A stretch of 34,075 bases of DNA from Acidimicrobiia bacterium (GCA_003231975.1 QIKW01000203.1:1-34075); one strand, 5' to 3'; positions 18,991-27,934 are shown, counted from the stretch's first letter. The notes: generated from the sequence alone by a model not told the origin. Numbers and translations: made by a program.

Positions 18991-19155
18991 ACTGGGACCT
19001 GCTCTCGCAGGTCCGGGCTTCGCCCATCCAACTCAGGAGTTCGCTGCGTACCGACGCCGTCGGCAACGCGTTACTGACTGGGCGCGAGTTTTGGCGCGAA
19101 GCAACAAACACTCGGGAAGAGACGAGGCCGCAAGGCCGAGGAACGACGCGCTCGA
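18991..19155. repeat. Mosaic hairpin repeat, copy B (diverged)
   Basis: GGACCTGC-TCTC-GCAGGTCC, ggcttcgcccatccaactcaggagttcg, ccgacgccgtcgg, and a diverged core gcgagttttggcgcgaagc...agagacgaggccgcaaggccgaggaac. Confidence 0.85.
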
Positions 19156-19162
19156 TTGCCCT

Positions 19163-19189
19163 CGTTCGAAAGGGTCCCCCTTTCGAACG
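19163..19189. repeat. Perfect hairpin CGTTCGAAAGGG-TCC-CCCTTTCGAACG upstream of the DUF5317 gene
   Basis: 12-bp perfect arms with a 3-nt loop; not followed by a T tract. Confidence 0.9.
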
Positions 19190-19227
19190 ATCAGTAGTAC
19201 TGTGCCTCAGCGGGAGGAGTTGAACTC

Positions 19228-20136
19228 ATGCTCACCATCATCGCAATTGCAATCGGTGTAGGTATTGGCCTGCTTCGTGGAGGCAAGATTCCAAACCTGC
19301 GGGGCGCCAGGCTGGCGTGGTGGCCCCTTCTCGTTGCGGGCATTGTCCTGCAAAGCGCAGCCGAACTTTGGGATATCCCGAGGGCGCTTCTGATCAGCCT
19401 GGCAGGCATGGGGCTGCTTCTTATCGGCCTCGGCCTCAACCCCCACATCAAGGGCACAATCGTCACAGGCATCGGCGTCTTGTCAAACCTCTTCGTAACG
19501 GTCCTCAACGGCAGTGTTCCAATCCGCTTGGCCGCCCTTCAAGAGATCGGCAAGGTACCGCTTGATGTTGTTGACCCAACAACAGTTGCTGTCAGCGGGC
19601 TCAGAGAAATCGAGACCTCCGAAACCACGCTTGCCAGCTTGGGTGATGTGATTCCGTTGTTCGGAAACGTCGTTTCCATCGGAGACCTCATCACTCACGC
19701 TGGGATAATCGTCATCCTGCAGAACCTCATTGCGGCTCGGCGCAAGGTCGGCATTTCGGTCGACGATCTCCTCGGACCAGTTCAGGCGGCTCCGGTTCTT
19801 CGAATGGAAGGCTCAGACACTTCAGCCCAGCCCACCAAAGACCCAGCGCCCCCCACCGTTGACCTTCGCGATCCGCCAGCACCAGCCCCAACGACTGCCC
19901 CGGCCCCACAAATCTTTGAGCCGGCGGGTCTCAGCACGTTCGCAACCACCTCCACCTTCAAGGCCCCAGTCGACCTGCGTGGCATCGACGGCGACCAGCC
20001 GGAGGAAGAGACCGACGAAACCTTGGATCTCACGACACCTTTCGAGGCTGCACAGCCTTCAGGGCAACCTTTTGACTACGGCGACCCAGACGACTTCGCA
20101 GACGGAGTCGGTGTTGTCAGGCCCATCCGGCGTTAA
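19228..20136 (+). CDS. DUF5317 family membrane protein
   Basis: MLTIIAIAIGVGIGLLRGGKIPNLRGARLAWWPLLVAGIVLQSAAELW...VTVLNGSVPIRLAALQEIGK with a proline-rich cytosolic tail. Confidence 0.75.
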   Translation: MLTIIAIAIGVGIGLLRGGKIPNLRGARLAWWPLLVAGIVLQSAAELWDIPRALLISLAGMGLLLIGLGLNPHIKGTIVTGIGVLSNLFVTVLNGSVPIRLAALQEIGKVPLDVVDPTTVAVSGLREIETSETTLASLGDVIPLFGNVVSIGDLITHAGIIVILQNLIAARRKVGISVDDLLGPVQAAPVLRMEGSDTSAQPTKDPAPPTVDLRDPPAPAPTTAPAPQIFEPAGLSTFATTSTFKAPVDLRGIDGDQPEEETDETLDLTTPFEAAQPSGQPFDYGDPDDFADGVGVVRPIRR

Positions 20137-20328
20137 CGGGCGCCGCTGGCCTGGGTGGCGCGCCACAACAAGTAAGAAAGCTGGGGCCATGAGCCACTGC
20201 TGGCCATACGTGTTGGCACTGGGCACGCAATAGCCCGGGGGCCGCCAGGCTTCCTCCATTAGGCCACGAACATCATCACGAAGGGAGCGGGCTGGATTAC
20301 GGCCGTCGTCGGAGATCATTTCCTGCAC
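20137..20328 (-). pseudogene. Possible N-terminal remnant of an (alpha/alpha)6-barrel glycoside hydrolase (trehalase/debranching-like)
   Basis: MQEMISDDGRNPARSLRDDVRGLMEEAWRPPGYCVPSANTYGQQWL resembles the GYTVPSxxxYxxQWLWDS entry of these families, then loses frame and runs into the convergent gene 19228..20136. Confidence 0.35.
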
Positions 20329-20345
20329 AGTACGTTCACCAGCTG

Positions 20346-21389
20346 ATGCGTACCTGCGCCTTTCTTTCCTTTCGCCTCGGCTTGCCCGACGGGGTCTCCA
20401 TAGTTGCTGGCAGTTGGCGCCGCTGCCTGGAAAGGATGGGCTGGCGCACGCTTACCGTTGCAGGGGAAGGACCTGTTGATCGCACGGTCAACTGGTTGGC
20501 CATTGATGCGAACTCCAAACCCGTTCGCCAGGATCTGGAAGTGGCGCTGGCCAACGTAGATGTGGTGGTTGTTGAAAACGCGCTGACAATCCCTCTGAAT
20601 CTTGAGGCGTCTCGGGTCGTTGCCGAAACGCTCAGAGGTCGGGCGGCGGTACTGCATCACCACGACCCACCCTGGCAGAGGCCCCGGTTTGCCAACATCA
20701 CCGAGTTGCCCCCAACCGACCCCGCGTGGGTTCATGTAACAATCAACCGCCTGACAGAGCTTCAATTCCGCCAGCGAGGAATTTTCCCGACCACCACCAT
20801 TTTGAACGGGTTCAACGTACCGGCCGTGCCGGGAGACCGCCCGGGCACACGCTCCAAGCTTGGCCTGGCCGATGGCGCGGTTCTTGTGGCCCATCCGGTA
20901 AGGGCGATCGAGCGGAAAAACGTGCCGGCAGCCGTTGCTCTTGCCGAGCAACTGGGAGCAACCTACTGGCTTACCGGGCAGGCCGAGGAGGGCTATTCAC
21001 AGGAACTGAGCGAGATCCTGGCCAACGCCCAGTGCCCAGTGATTCACCGGTCTGTGGCCGAGGTGGGAGTAACGATTGCCGACCTCTACGCGGCCGCCGA
21101 CCTGATCTCGTTTCCTTCAACCTGGGAAGGTTTTGGCAACCCCATCGTCGAAGCCGCCCTGCATTGGCGGCCCTCGGCTGTTGCTGATTACCCGGTACTT
21201 TCTGAGCTCCGAGAACTGGGACTGCAATGGCTTGAGATCGATGATCTTGAGGCAATTCGGGCCGAGTTGGCGGCGCCCAATCAGGAGCGATTGGACGCCA
21301 ACCGACGCGTCGCCGCGGCGAAATTGGGCATGGAAGCACTTCAAGCTCGTTTGCAAGACCTCTTCGATCGGGCAGGCTGGGTGCCATGA
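20346..21389 (+). CDS. Glycosyltransferase family 4-like
   Basis: ILNGFNVP, LVAHPVRAIERKNVPAAVALAEQLGATYWLTG, DLYAAADLISFPSTWEGFGNPIVEAALHWRPSAVADYPVLSELRELG. Confidence 0.85.
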   Translation: MRTCAFLSFRLGLPDGVSIVAGSWRRCLERMGWRTLTVAGEGPVDRTVNWLAIDANSKPVRQDLEVALANVDVVVVENALTIPLNLEASRVVAETLRGRAAVLHHHDPPWQRPRFANITELPPTDPAWVHVTINRLTELQFRQRGIFPTTTILNGFNVPAVPGDRPGTRSKLGLADGAVLVAHPVRAIERKNVPAAVALAEQLGATYWLTGQAEEGYSQELSEILANAQCPVIHRSVAEVGVTIADLYAAADLISFPSTWEGFGNPIVEAALHWRPSAVADYPVLSELRELGLQWLEIDDLEAIRAELAAPNQERLDANRRVAAAKLGMEALQARLQDLFDRAGWVP

Positions 21390-21646
21390 GTACGCCGGTA
21401 GACCCTGTTCGAGTGCAGCGGGCCAAGGTTGCCGACCTGGTCTCCAAGGGAATCCGGCTGGGCACGGGCCTGTACGTGGCAGCCAGCATCGTGTTCTTTG
21501 TTGGGTACGCCACCGGCTTCACCCAGCCGCAGGTAGTGATAATCATCGTTCTGATGGCCGCCGGTTCTGCCCTCTTGGCGCCAGCCTTGGTTTTCAAGTA
21601 CGGGGTGAAGGCAGCCGAGCGCGAAGACCAACGAGCTGGCCGATGA
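21386..21646 (+). CDS. Small two-TM membrane protein
   Basis: Overlaps the GT stop (ATGA) and the TetR start (ATGA); two hydrophobic segments. Confidence 0.7.
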   Translation: MSTPVDPVRVQRAKVADLVSKGIRLGTGLYVAASIVFFVGYATGFTQPQVVIIIVLMAAGSALLAPALVFKYGVKAAEREDQRAGR

Positions 21647-22254
21647 CTGTGCAGGACCACGCCGTCACAAGTCCCAGGCTTCCGGGGCCCGAACGACGCC
21701 GTCAGATCCTCGAAACGGCGCGGGCCGCATTTGCCAGACGAGGCTTCCACGAAACCTCGATGAACGAGATAGCGCTTGAGGCCGGGGTGACAAAGCCCGT
21801 CGTCTATCAGCGCTTCGCGTCAAAGCGAGACTTGTACCGAGAAGTGCTTCAAGACATCGGCGCACGGCTTCAGGCCGAGGTGATTGAGCGGGCGGCCAGA
21901 GCCAGCACACCTCGAGAGCAGGTGGAAGCCGGGTTCTCTGCCTACATAGAGTTCGTCAAGGCCGACCCTGATGGTTTCCGTTTGCTGTTCAGCGGCGGCA
22001 ACCGCCAAGATGCAGAATGGGCCGGGTTCGCAGCCGCGGTTGAAGAATCCTTGGCTGAAGGTGTAGCCGCGTTGATCGAAGTTGAGGGAATGGGCCAAGA
22101 GCACCGGATGGCACTGGCCTACGGCGTGGTTGGCATGGCAGAAGGGATGGTGCGGAGCTGGATGGCCGCCCCGAACGGCGGCCTCGACATCGACGATCTC
22201 CTGCCCGATCTCACAACGTTGGCCTGGGTTGGCTTGCGCGGCCTTGAGGCCTGA
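21643..22254 (+). CDS. TetR/AcrR family transcriptional regulator
   Basis: RRRQILETARAAFARRGFHETSMNEIALEAGVTKPVVYQRFASKRDLYREVL. ATG at 21643; the track ORF begins too early at 21133. Confidence 0.92.
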   Translation: MTVQDHAVTSPRLPGPERRRQILETARAAFARRGFHETSMNEIALEAGVTKPVVYQRFASKRDLYREVLQDIGARLQAEVIERAARASTPREQVEAGFSAYIEFVKADPDGFRLLFSGGNRQDAEWAGFAAAVEESLAEGVAALIEVEGMGQEHRMALAYGVVGMAEGMVRSWMAAPNGGLDIDDLLPDLTTLAWVGLRGLEA

Positions 22255-22301
22255 CCCTCGGCCCACGATTCGACACTTGGAAAGCCGCCGTTGGCACTAG
22301 C

Positions 22302-23321
22302 GTGCAACTTGTGATGATTGACCTGCGCAGCGACACCTTTACCCAGCCAACACCTGCCATGCGAGACGCAATGATGGCAGCTCCCCTGGGCGACGACGTA
22401 TACGGCGAAGATCCAACAGTGAATGAACTGGAGGCACATGTTTCCCAACTTCTTGGCAAAGCGGCCGCGGTTTATGTGGCCAGTGGCACCCAGTCGAACC
22501 TGTGCGGCATCCTGGCCCACTGCCAACGGGGCGACGAGTATCTCGTTGGTCAAACGGCCCACGCCTATCGTTACGAGGCGGGTGGGGCGGCGGTGCTCGG
22601 GAGCATTCAGCCCCAACCGATTGAGGTGCAGCCAGACGGCACCCTGGATTTGGCCGACATAGACCGCTACGTGAAGCGCAAGCCAAACATGGACCACTTC
22701 GCCCACTCAAAGCTGCTCTGTTTGGAAAACACGAACGACGGCAGGGTTCTGCCCCCAGGTTATGTGGCCGAGGCTCAGGCGCTGGCGCGGTCCCACGGCC
22801 TCAAGGTTCACCTAGACGGTGCCCGGCTATGGAACGCCGCGGTGGCAACAGGTGTCGAACCAGCCGCAATTGCCGACGGGTTCGACACCGTTTCTGTTTG
22901 CCTGTCCAAAGGTTTGGGCGCCCCGGTGGGGTCGGTTCTGGTTGGCAGTGAAGACCTGATCGAAGAAGCCCGACGGTGGCGCAAGATGCTTGGCGGTGCC
23001 ATGCGGCAGGCCGGAGTTATTGCCGCTGCTGGCCTCCATGCGGTCAAGCACCATGTAGACCGCTTGGCCGATGACCACACGAATGCCCAGAAACTGGCAG
23101 CCGGTCTGGCCGATGTGCGCGGGGTAACGGTGGAAGCCAGCGCCACAAACATGGCGTTCGTTTCCTTGGATGATGCCGACCCCCAGGCTGTTTGCGAGGC
23201 GCTGGAGGCTCAGAACGTGAAGGTGAGCCCCGGTTCCCCAATCCGGCTGGTGTGCCACCTCGGAGTGGCTCACGACGACATTGATCGCGTGATCTCTTCG
23301 TTCAGGACCGTTCTGGGCTGA
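22302..23321 (+). CDS. Low-specificity L-threonine aldolase-like PLP enzyme
   Basis: MIDLRSDTFTQPTPAMRDAMMAAPLGDDVYGEDPTVNELE; HLDGARLWNAAVATG; SVCLSKGLGAPVGSVLVGS. Confidence 0.92.
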   Translation: MQLVMIDLRSDTFTQPTPAMRDAMMAAPLGDDVYGEDPTVNELEAHVSQLLGKAAAVYVASGTQSNLCGILAHCQRGDEYLVGQTAHAYRYEAGGAAVLGSIQPQPIEVQPDGTLDLADIDRYVKRKPNMDHFAHSKLLCLENTNDGRVLPPGYVAEAQALARSHGLKVHLDGARLWNAAVATGVEPAAIADGFDTVSVCLSKGLGAPVGSVLVGSEDLIEEARRWRKMLGGAMRQAGVIAAAGLHAVKHHVDRLADDHTNAQKLAAGLADVRGVTVEASATNMAFVSLDDADPQAVCEALEAQNVKVSPGSPIRLVCHLGVAHDDIDRVISSFRTVLG

Positions 23322-23380
23322 GCTGGACCTTGAAAACTTCGCTTGGCATTTGCGCCCTCAAACTGGCACCATGAACGGCC

Positions 23381-24280
23381 ATGCCCCTTGCGAACGCAAA
23401 CAACATCGAGCTGTTCTTCGAAACCTTTGGCGACCCTTCAGACGAAACGGTGTTGCTGATAATGGGCTTCACCGCTCAGATGACAACCTGGCCACAGGAA
23501 ATGATCGAGGACTTGGTAGAGCGTGGCTTTCACGTCGTCATCTTCGACAACCGGGATTGCGGCCTGTCGACCAAGAGCAATGGCCCTTCGCCAAATGTCG
23601 CCGAGGTGTTGGGCCGCGTCGCTTCGGGTGAGGCACTCAACGCCGCCGAGGTGCCGTACACGCTGTCCGACATGGCCCTCGACGCCCTTGGCGTGTTGGA
23701 TCACCTTGGCATCAAGAAGGCCACCGTTGCTGGCGCCTCAATGGGCGGCATGATCGTACAAACGCTGGCCATCGAGCATCCGGCCCGGCTTCAGTCAGCA
23801 GTTTCAATCATGTCAACCACCGGAGCCAGGGGCGTTGGTGAATCGACCCCCGAGGCAATGGCAGCCTTGCTGGCGCCCCCGCCCAAAGACCGAGACGCTG
23901 TGCTGGCTCAAAACCTTGAGACGAACCGGATCATTTCCGGGCCACTGTGGGACAGGGATCGGGCCCTGAAACGCACCGAGGCCTCATATGACCGGAGCTT
24001 CCATCCTCAGGGCGCCGCCTTCCAACTGGCAGCGGTGTTTGCTTCAGGAGACCGCACCGAGGCATTGGCCGATGTGGCTGTTCCGTTCCTCGTGATCCAC
24101 GGAATGAACGACGATCTGATCGGCGTATCCGGCGGGCACGCCACCCAGAAGGCGGTGCCCGGGGCAGACCTTTTGGTGCTTGACGCCATGGGCCACGATT
24201 TGCCGCCAGCATTGCTGGCCCAAATCAACAGCGCAATCGAAGCGGGGGCCAGACGCCCCACCCTCGGCTTAGCGAACTAG
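23381..24280 (+). CDS. Alpha/beta hydrolase
   Basis: IMGFTAQMTTWPQEMIEDLVERGFHVVIFDNRDCGLSTK; nucleophile elbow GASMGGMI; C-terminal GHDLP. Confidence 0.9.
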   Translation: MPLANANNIELFFETFGDPSDETVLLIMGFTAQMTTWPQEMIEDLVERGFHVVIFDNRDCGLSTKSNGPSPNVAEVLGRVASGEALNAAEVPYTLSDMALDALGVLDHLGIKKATVAGASMGGMIVQTLAIEHPARLQSAVSIMSTTGARGVGESTPEAMAALLAPPPKDRDAVLAQNLETNRIISGPLWDRDRALKRTEASYDRSFHPQGAAFQLAAVFASGDRTEALADVAVPFLVIHGMNDDLIGVSGGHATQKAVPGADLLVLDAMGHDLPPALLAQINSAIEAGARRPTLGLAN

Positions 24281-24720
24281 CTGTAGCCGGAGCTTTGGAT
24301 GTAACCCTGGACATGGCGGGCTTCTTCTTCGAGTTCTAACAGCCGCCACTTCACGACGTCGCCGATGCTCACCACCCCTCCAAGCGCACCGTCTACCTCA
24401 ACCGGCAAGTGACGAATGCGATGTTTGGTCATAGTTCCCATCAGCTGCTCAACGGTTTCTGTTGGGCCACAGGTAAGAACTCGCTCGGTCATGATCGTGC
24501 TTACCGGGGCGTCTAGCACACCGGACGGATTCCCCGACAAGGCCCTAACAACATCTCGCTCTGACAGGATGCCTTCTATCGAAGAACCGTCAGGAGAAAC
24601 GATCAGGGCCCCAACCCGATGTTCTGCAAGTGAGTCGATTGCCTGACCGATGGTTTGGTCGGGTCTGACGGTTGCCACCTCGGAACCTTTGCTGGCAAGG
24701 ATTTCTGCAACGTGCACCAT
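24277..24720 (-). CDS. Tandem CBS-domain protein
   Basis: VRPDQTIGQAIDSLAEHRVGALIVSPDGSSIEGILSERDVVRAL and a second CBS unit ending GGVVSIGDVVKWRL. Confidence 0.93.
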   Translation of the reverse strand: MVHVAEILASKGSEVATVRPDQTIGQAIDSLAEHRVGALIVSPDGSSIEGILSERDVVRALSGNPSGVLDAPVSTIMTERVLTCGPTETVEQLMGTMTKHRIRHLPVEVDGALGGVVSIGDVVKWRLLELEEEARHVQGYIQSSGYS

Positions 24721-24749
24721 GCGCTCCTTTCTCTACCGCCTGTATCCCC

Positions 24750-25553
24750 TCATTCTGTCACACAGAGCGTGGCCAGCGCCTCAGCGTGGAGTTCGGGCGT
24801 GGCGGCGGCAACCGCCCAGCCCTCAGAAACCGGCTGCCCATCAAGGTCTGTGATGATGCCGCCTGCGCCTTCCACGATGGGCACAAGGGGCAAGATGTCG
24901 TAGGGCCGAAGCCCGCCTTCCACAACCAAGTCACCAAAACCGCCAGCCAGGAGGCCGTAGTTGAAGCAGTCTCCGTCAAACCGACTGAGCCGAGCCGCGG
25001 CATCAATTCGGTCAAAGGCAGCGCGGTCGCTCGGGTCTTCGAACATCGACGGATGGGTGCACATCAACACCGAGTTGGCAAGCGACACAGTTGAAGAAAC
25101 CGAAACCAGCGTGGCCTTGCCGCCGCTGATTCGAGTTGTCGTGCCGTTGAAGCCAACGAAGGTTTGATCAAGCACTGGCACATGCATCCAGCCCGCAATT
25201 GGCACCCCGGCCCGGCTGACGCCAACCAGGCTGCCCCACATTGGCCTGCCGGTAATGAAAGACCGGGTGCCGTCGATCGGGTCGATTATCCACTCAAATT
25301 CAGACGAGCCGCCCGACCGGCCTCGTTCTTCTCCAACCACGGCGTGGCCTGGAAACCGGCCGAGAACCACCTCTCGCAATAGGTCTTCAACCGCGCGGTC
25401 TGCCTCAGTAACAGGGTCGAAACCGTGAGGGTTCTTGTTTGCCACATCGATTGGCCTTGCGAACCAGTCAAGCGAGCGCCGGCTGGCGGCAACAAACTCG
25501 TCGGTGAGCTCGCCAAGTATGTCGGCCAGACCAAATCCCGAGGGGTCGCTCAC
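24750..25553 (-). CDS. Inositol monophosphatase superfamily, histidinol-phosphatase-like
   Basis: DPVTEADRAVEDLLREVV, VGEERG, EWIIDPIDGTRSFITGRPMWGSLVG, PYDILPLVPIVEGAGGIITDLDG. Confidence 0.88.
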   Translation of the reverse strand: MSDPSGFGLADILGELTDEFVAASRRSLDWFARPIDVANKNPHGFDPVTEADRAVEDLLREVVLGRFPGHAVVGEERGRSGGSSEFEWIIDPIDGTRSFITGRPMWGSLVGVSRAGVPIAGWMHVPVLDQTFVGFNGTTTRISGGKATLVSVSSTVSLANSVLMCTHPSMFEDPSDRAAFDRIDAAARLSRFDGDCFNYGLLAGGFGDLVVEGGLRPYDILPLVPIVEGAGGIITDLDGQPVSEGWAVAAATPELHAEALATLCVTE

Positions 25554-26383
25554 GGCCCGGCCTCAGCTACATCTTCTGGTGTTCCTGGTGTTTCTGATTC
25601 GGTGACTCCACCTTCGGAACTGACGTCTGGTGTCGCCGGCCCGAGTCCGATCGCTTGGGCTACCCGTCCAGCGGCGCCCACAACTGCTTCTTCGAACTTC
25701 TGGGCCTCGCCCTGAGGAAACCGGAAGGCGGGGCCATGAAGATGAATAGCCCCAACCACGTCTCCCATTACAGAGAAAATCGGAGCGGCCACCGAGTTGA
25801 TCCCAGGGGCCAGCTCTTCCATCGTCCAGGCGAATCCGTCAGCCCGCACAGATTCCAGTCGCTCACGAATGGCTCCAGGTTCATGAATTGTATTGGCGGT
25901 TGGAGTCTCTAGCTGACCATCGAGAAAGTTGTCGACCGCCTTTGTGGGCCAGTTGGCCAGAACCACCAGACCTGACGAAACAAGATGCATGGCAAGCCTG
26001 GTGTTCACCCAGTCCTGCACCTGAACCGCTTGCTCACTGTCGACCTGGTCGAGATAGTGCATCGTGTAGCCGGCGGCAACCGAAAGCCCGGCAGCCTCCT
26101 GCATCTGGCGCATAAGGAATTCCAGTTCGGGTCGGGCAACCGCCTTCAGGCTTCGGGAGGAGTCTGCGCTGGAAGCCAGGGTCAGAACGACAGGCCCGAT
26201 TCGAAAGATTCCAAGTTCGTTAACCCGTTCGACCGCTCCGATTTGCTCCAGGGTTGCCAAGAGACGCGATGCTGTACTTAGCGGCAAATCAACTCGACGA
26301 GCAAGCTCGGTAAGCCCGGCTGGCCTTGCTGCAACGGCGCCGAGCAGGCTGAAGGCTCGGTCAACGCTCTGAACACCACTCAT
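25550..26383 (-). CDS. IclR family transcriptional regulator
   Basis: VQSVDRAFSLLGAVAARPAGLTELARRVDLPLSTASRLLATLEQIGAVER; effector-domain patterns; divergent from the methyl-transfer operon. Confidence 0.92.
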   Translation of the reverse strand: MSGVQSVDRAFSLLGAVAARPAGLTELARRVDLPLSTASRLLATLEQIGAVERVNELGIFRIGPVVLTLASSADSSRSLKAVARPELEFLMRQMQEAAGLSVAAGYTMHYLDQVDSEQAVQVQDWVNTRLAMHLVSSGLVVLANWPTKAVDNFLDGQLETPTANTIHEPGAIRERLESVRADGFAWTMEELAPGINSVAAPIFSVMGDVVGAIHLHGPAFRFPQGEAQKFEEAVVGAAGRVAQAIGLGPATPDVSSEGGVTESETPGTPEDVAEAGP

Positions 26384-26499
26384 GATCGAGCCCTACTCCT
26401 TTTCCAGATCACTTCTTGACGGACTCGGGTCTGTCCGGCTCCGACATTATCGATTCTGACACGGGCCAGCGAGGGACCCACCCTTGCCCAAGCCTAAAC

Positions 26500-26532
26500 T
26501 TCCATGATACGGTAGTCTTCCGCATACTGGAA
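26500..26532. promoter_or_regulatory. Two tandem candidate IclR-type operators: TTCC-ATGATAC-GGTA (26500-26514) and TTCC-GCATACT-GGAA (26518-26532)
   Basis: Read directly in the divergent intergenic region, 21 bp before the corrinoid-protein ATG; spacing 18 bp between starts. Confidence 0.55.
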
Positions 26533-26552
26533 GTCTGACAGGGATCGGGGAG

Positions 26553-27287
26553 ATGTCGACCGACAGCACCGAAGACAGCACCGAAGACAGCGCCGAAGAG
26601 GTCGAGATCGATCTCGGCGCGCTAAACGACGAAGATCTAGTCGCTCAGATGCACGACGACCTATACGACGGCTTGGGCGATGAAATCGTTGAGGGCACCA
26701 ACTTGCTTCTTGGTCGTGGCTGGGCCCCGGACAAGACGTTGAACGAGGCGCTGGTTGCAGGAATGCGAATCGTTGGCATCGATTTCCGCGACGGAATTCT
26801 GTTTGTGCCAGAAGTTCTGCTGGCTGCGAACGCCATGAAGGCCGGCATGGGAATCTTGCGCCCCTTGTTGGCCGAAACCGGAGCCGAATCGGTCGGCAAG
26901 GTAGTGATCGGCACCGTCAAGGGCGACATCCACGACATCGGCAAGAACCTGGTGGCCATGATGCTGGAGGGCGCCGGTTTTGAGGTAATCGACATTGGCA
27001 TCAACTCCGACGTCGACAAGTATTTGGAAGCCCTCGAAGAGCACCAACCAGACATTCTTGGAATGTCTGCGTTGCTTACCACCACCATGCCGTACATGAA
27101 GGTGGTAATCGACACCCTCAAGGACAAAGGCCTGCGGGACGACTACATCGTCTTGGTGGGCGGAGCGCCGCTCAACGAAGAGTTCGGCACCGCAGTTGGG
27201 GCAGACGGCTACTGCCGTGACGCGGCTGTTGCAGCCGAGATGGCCAGAACCATGATTGACCAGCGTCGTGCCGCCAGAGCCAGTTAG
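26553..27287 (+). CDS. Corrinoid (B12-binding) methyl-transfer protein, MtbC/MttC-like
   Basis: Helical cap LVAGMRIVGIDFRDGILFVPEVLLAANAMKAGMGILRPLL; B12-binding motif GTVKGDIHDIGKNLVAMMLEGAGFEVIDIGI. Acidic N-terminus MSTDSTEDSTEDSAEEVEIDLGALNDED. Confidence 0.95.
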   Translation: MSTDSTEDSTEDSAEEVEIDLGALNDEDLVAQMHDDLYDGLGDEIVEGTNLLLGRGWAPDKTLNEALVAGMRIVGIDFRDGILFVPEVLLAANAMKAGMGILRPLLAETGAESVGKVVIGTVKGDIHDIGKNLVAMMLEGAGFEVIDIGINSDVDKYLEALEEHQPDILGMSALLTTTMPYMKVVIDTLKDKGLRDDYIVLVGGAPLNEEFGTAVGADGYCRDAAVAAEMARTMIDQRRAARAS

Positions 27288-27933
27288 GAACGAAAACCGG
27301 GTGCTGGTCATCGCGTGCGGGGCGCTGGTGCGCGAGTTGAGAGCGGTCGCCGTGGCCGCCAACCTCGGCCACGTTGACTTCAGATACCTCCCGGCGAAGC
27401 TCCACAACCGGCCAGACAAGATCGTTCCCGGGATCATCGCTGCCCTCGACACAGCGGGTGGCGGGTACAGCCGGGTGTTGATTGGCTACGGAGACTGTGG
27501 GACCGGTGGCGCGTTGGATGCAGCTATTGATCAACTGCGGGCCGAACGTGGCTTGCAGATCGATCGCCTCCCCGGCAACCACTGCTACGAGTTTTTCTCC
27601 GGCACCCAGGCGTTCGCCGAGCTGCACGAGGAGGAGCTTGGCACGCTGTTCCTGACCGACTACCTAACCCGCAACTTCGACCTGTTGATTTGGCGAGGCA
27701 TGGGTTTGGCCGATCATCCTGAGCTGCTCCCCCTCTACTTCGGCAACTATCGTCGGCTGGTTCTGCTTTCACAATCAACCGATTCCGAAACGGTGTCCGA
27801 CCTCGTAAGGCTCGGCCGCGAAGCCGCCACCCGCCTCGGGCTCACCTTCCAGCACAGACCAACTGGGCTGGATCCGTTCAGCCACGCTGTTACCAGCACC
27901 CAGGTAGAGCTCTCAAGTGCGGAGGCAAGCTGA
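27256..27933 (+). CDS. DUF1638 family protein
   Basis: RVLVIACGALVREL...PGIIAALDTAGGGYSRVLIGYGDCGTGGALDAAI...LPGNHCYEFFSGTQAF. The actual start may be the GTG at ~27271. Confidence 0.85.
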   Translation: MTSVVPPEPVRNENRVLVIACGALVRELRAVAVAANLGHVDFRYLPAKLHNRPDKIVPGIIAALDTAGGGYSRVLIGYGDCGTGGALDAAIDQLRAERGLQIDRLPGNHCYEFFSGTQAFAELHEEELGTLFLTDYLTRNFDLLIWRGMGLADHPELLPLYFGNYRRLVLLSQSTDSETVSDLVRLGREAATRLGLTFQHRPTGLDPFSHAVTSTQVELSSAEAS

Positions 27934-27934
27934 A

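Noticed and set aside
18627-19031. 134-aa minus ORF and other ORFs inside the repeat block (18398..18856, 18986..19261)
   Set aside because: They translate palindromic repeat DNA, have no domain similarity I recognise, and related peptides recur only because the repeats recur (e.g. ORF 33779..34057).
18611-19189. CRISPR array
   Set aside because: Repeats are few, unequal in length, modular and irregularly spaced; no cas genes.
19163-19189. Rho-independent terminator
   Set aside because: Strong hairpin but no following T tract on either side; kept as a repeat/hairpin instead.
26384-26552. Cobalamin riboswitch upstream of the corrinoid protein
   Set aside because: No recognisable B12-box or long structured leader in the 169-nt intergenic region; the IclR-like palindromes explain it better.
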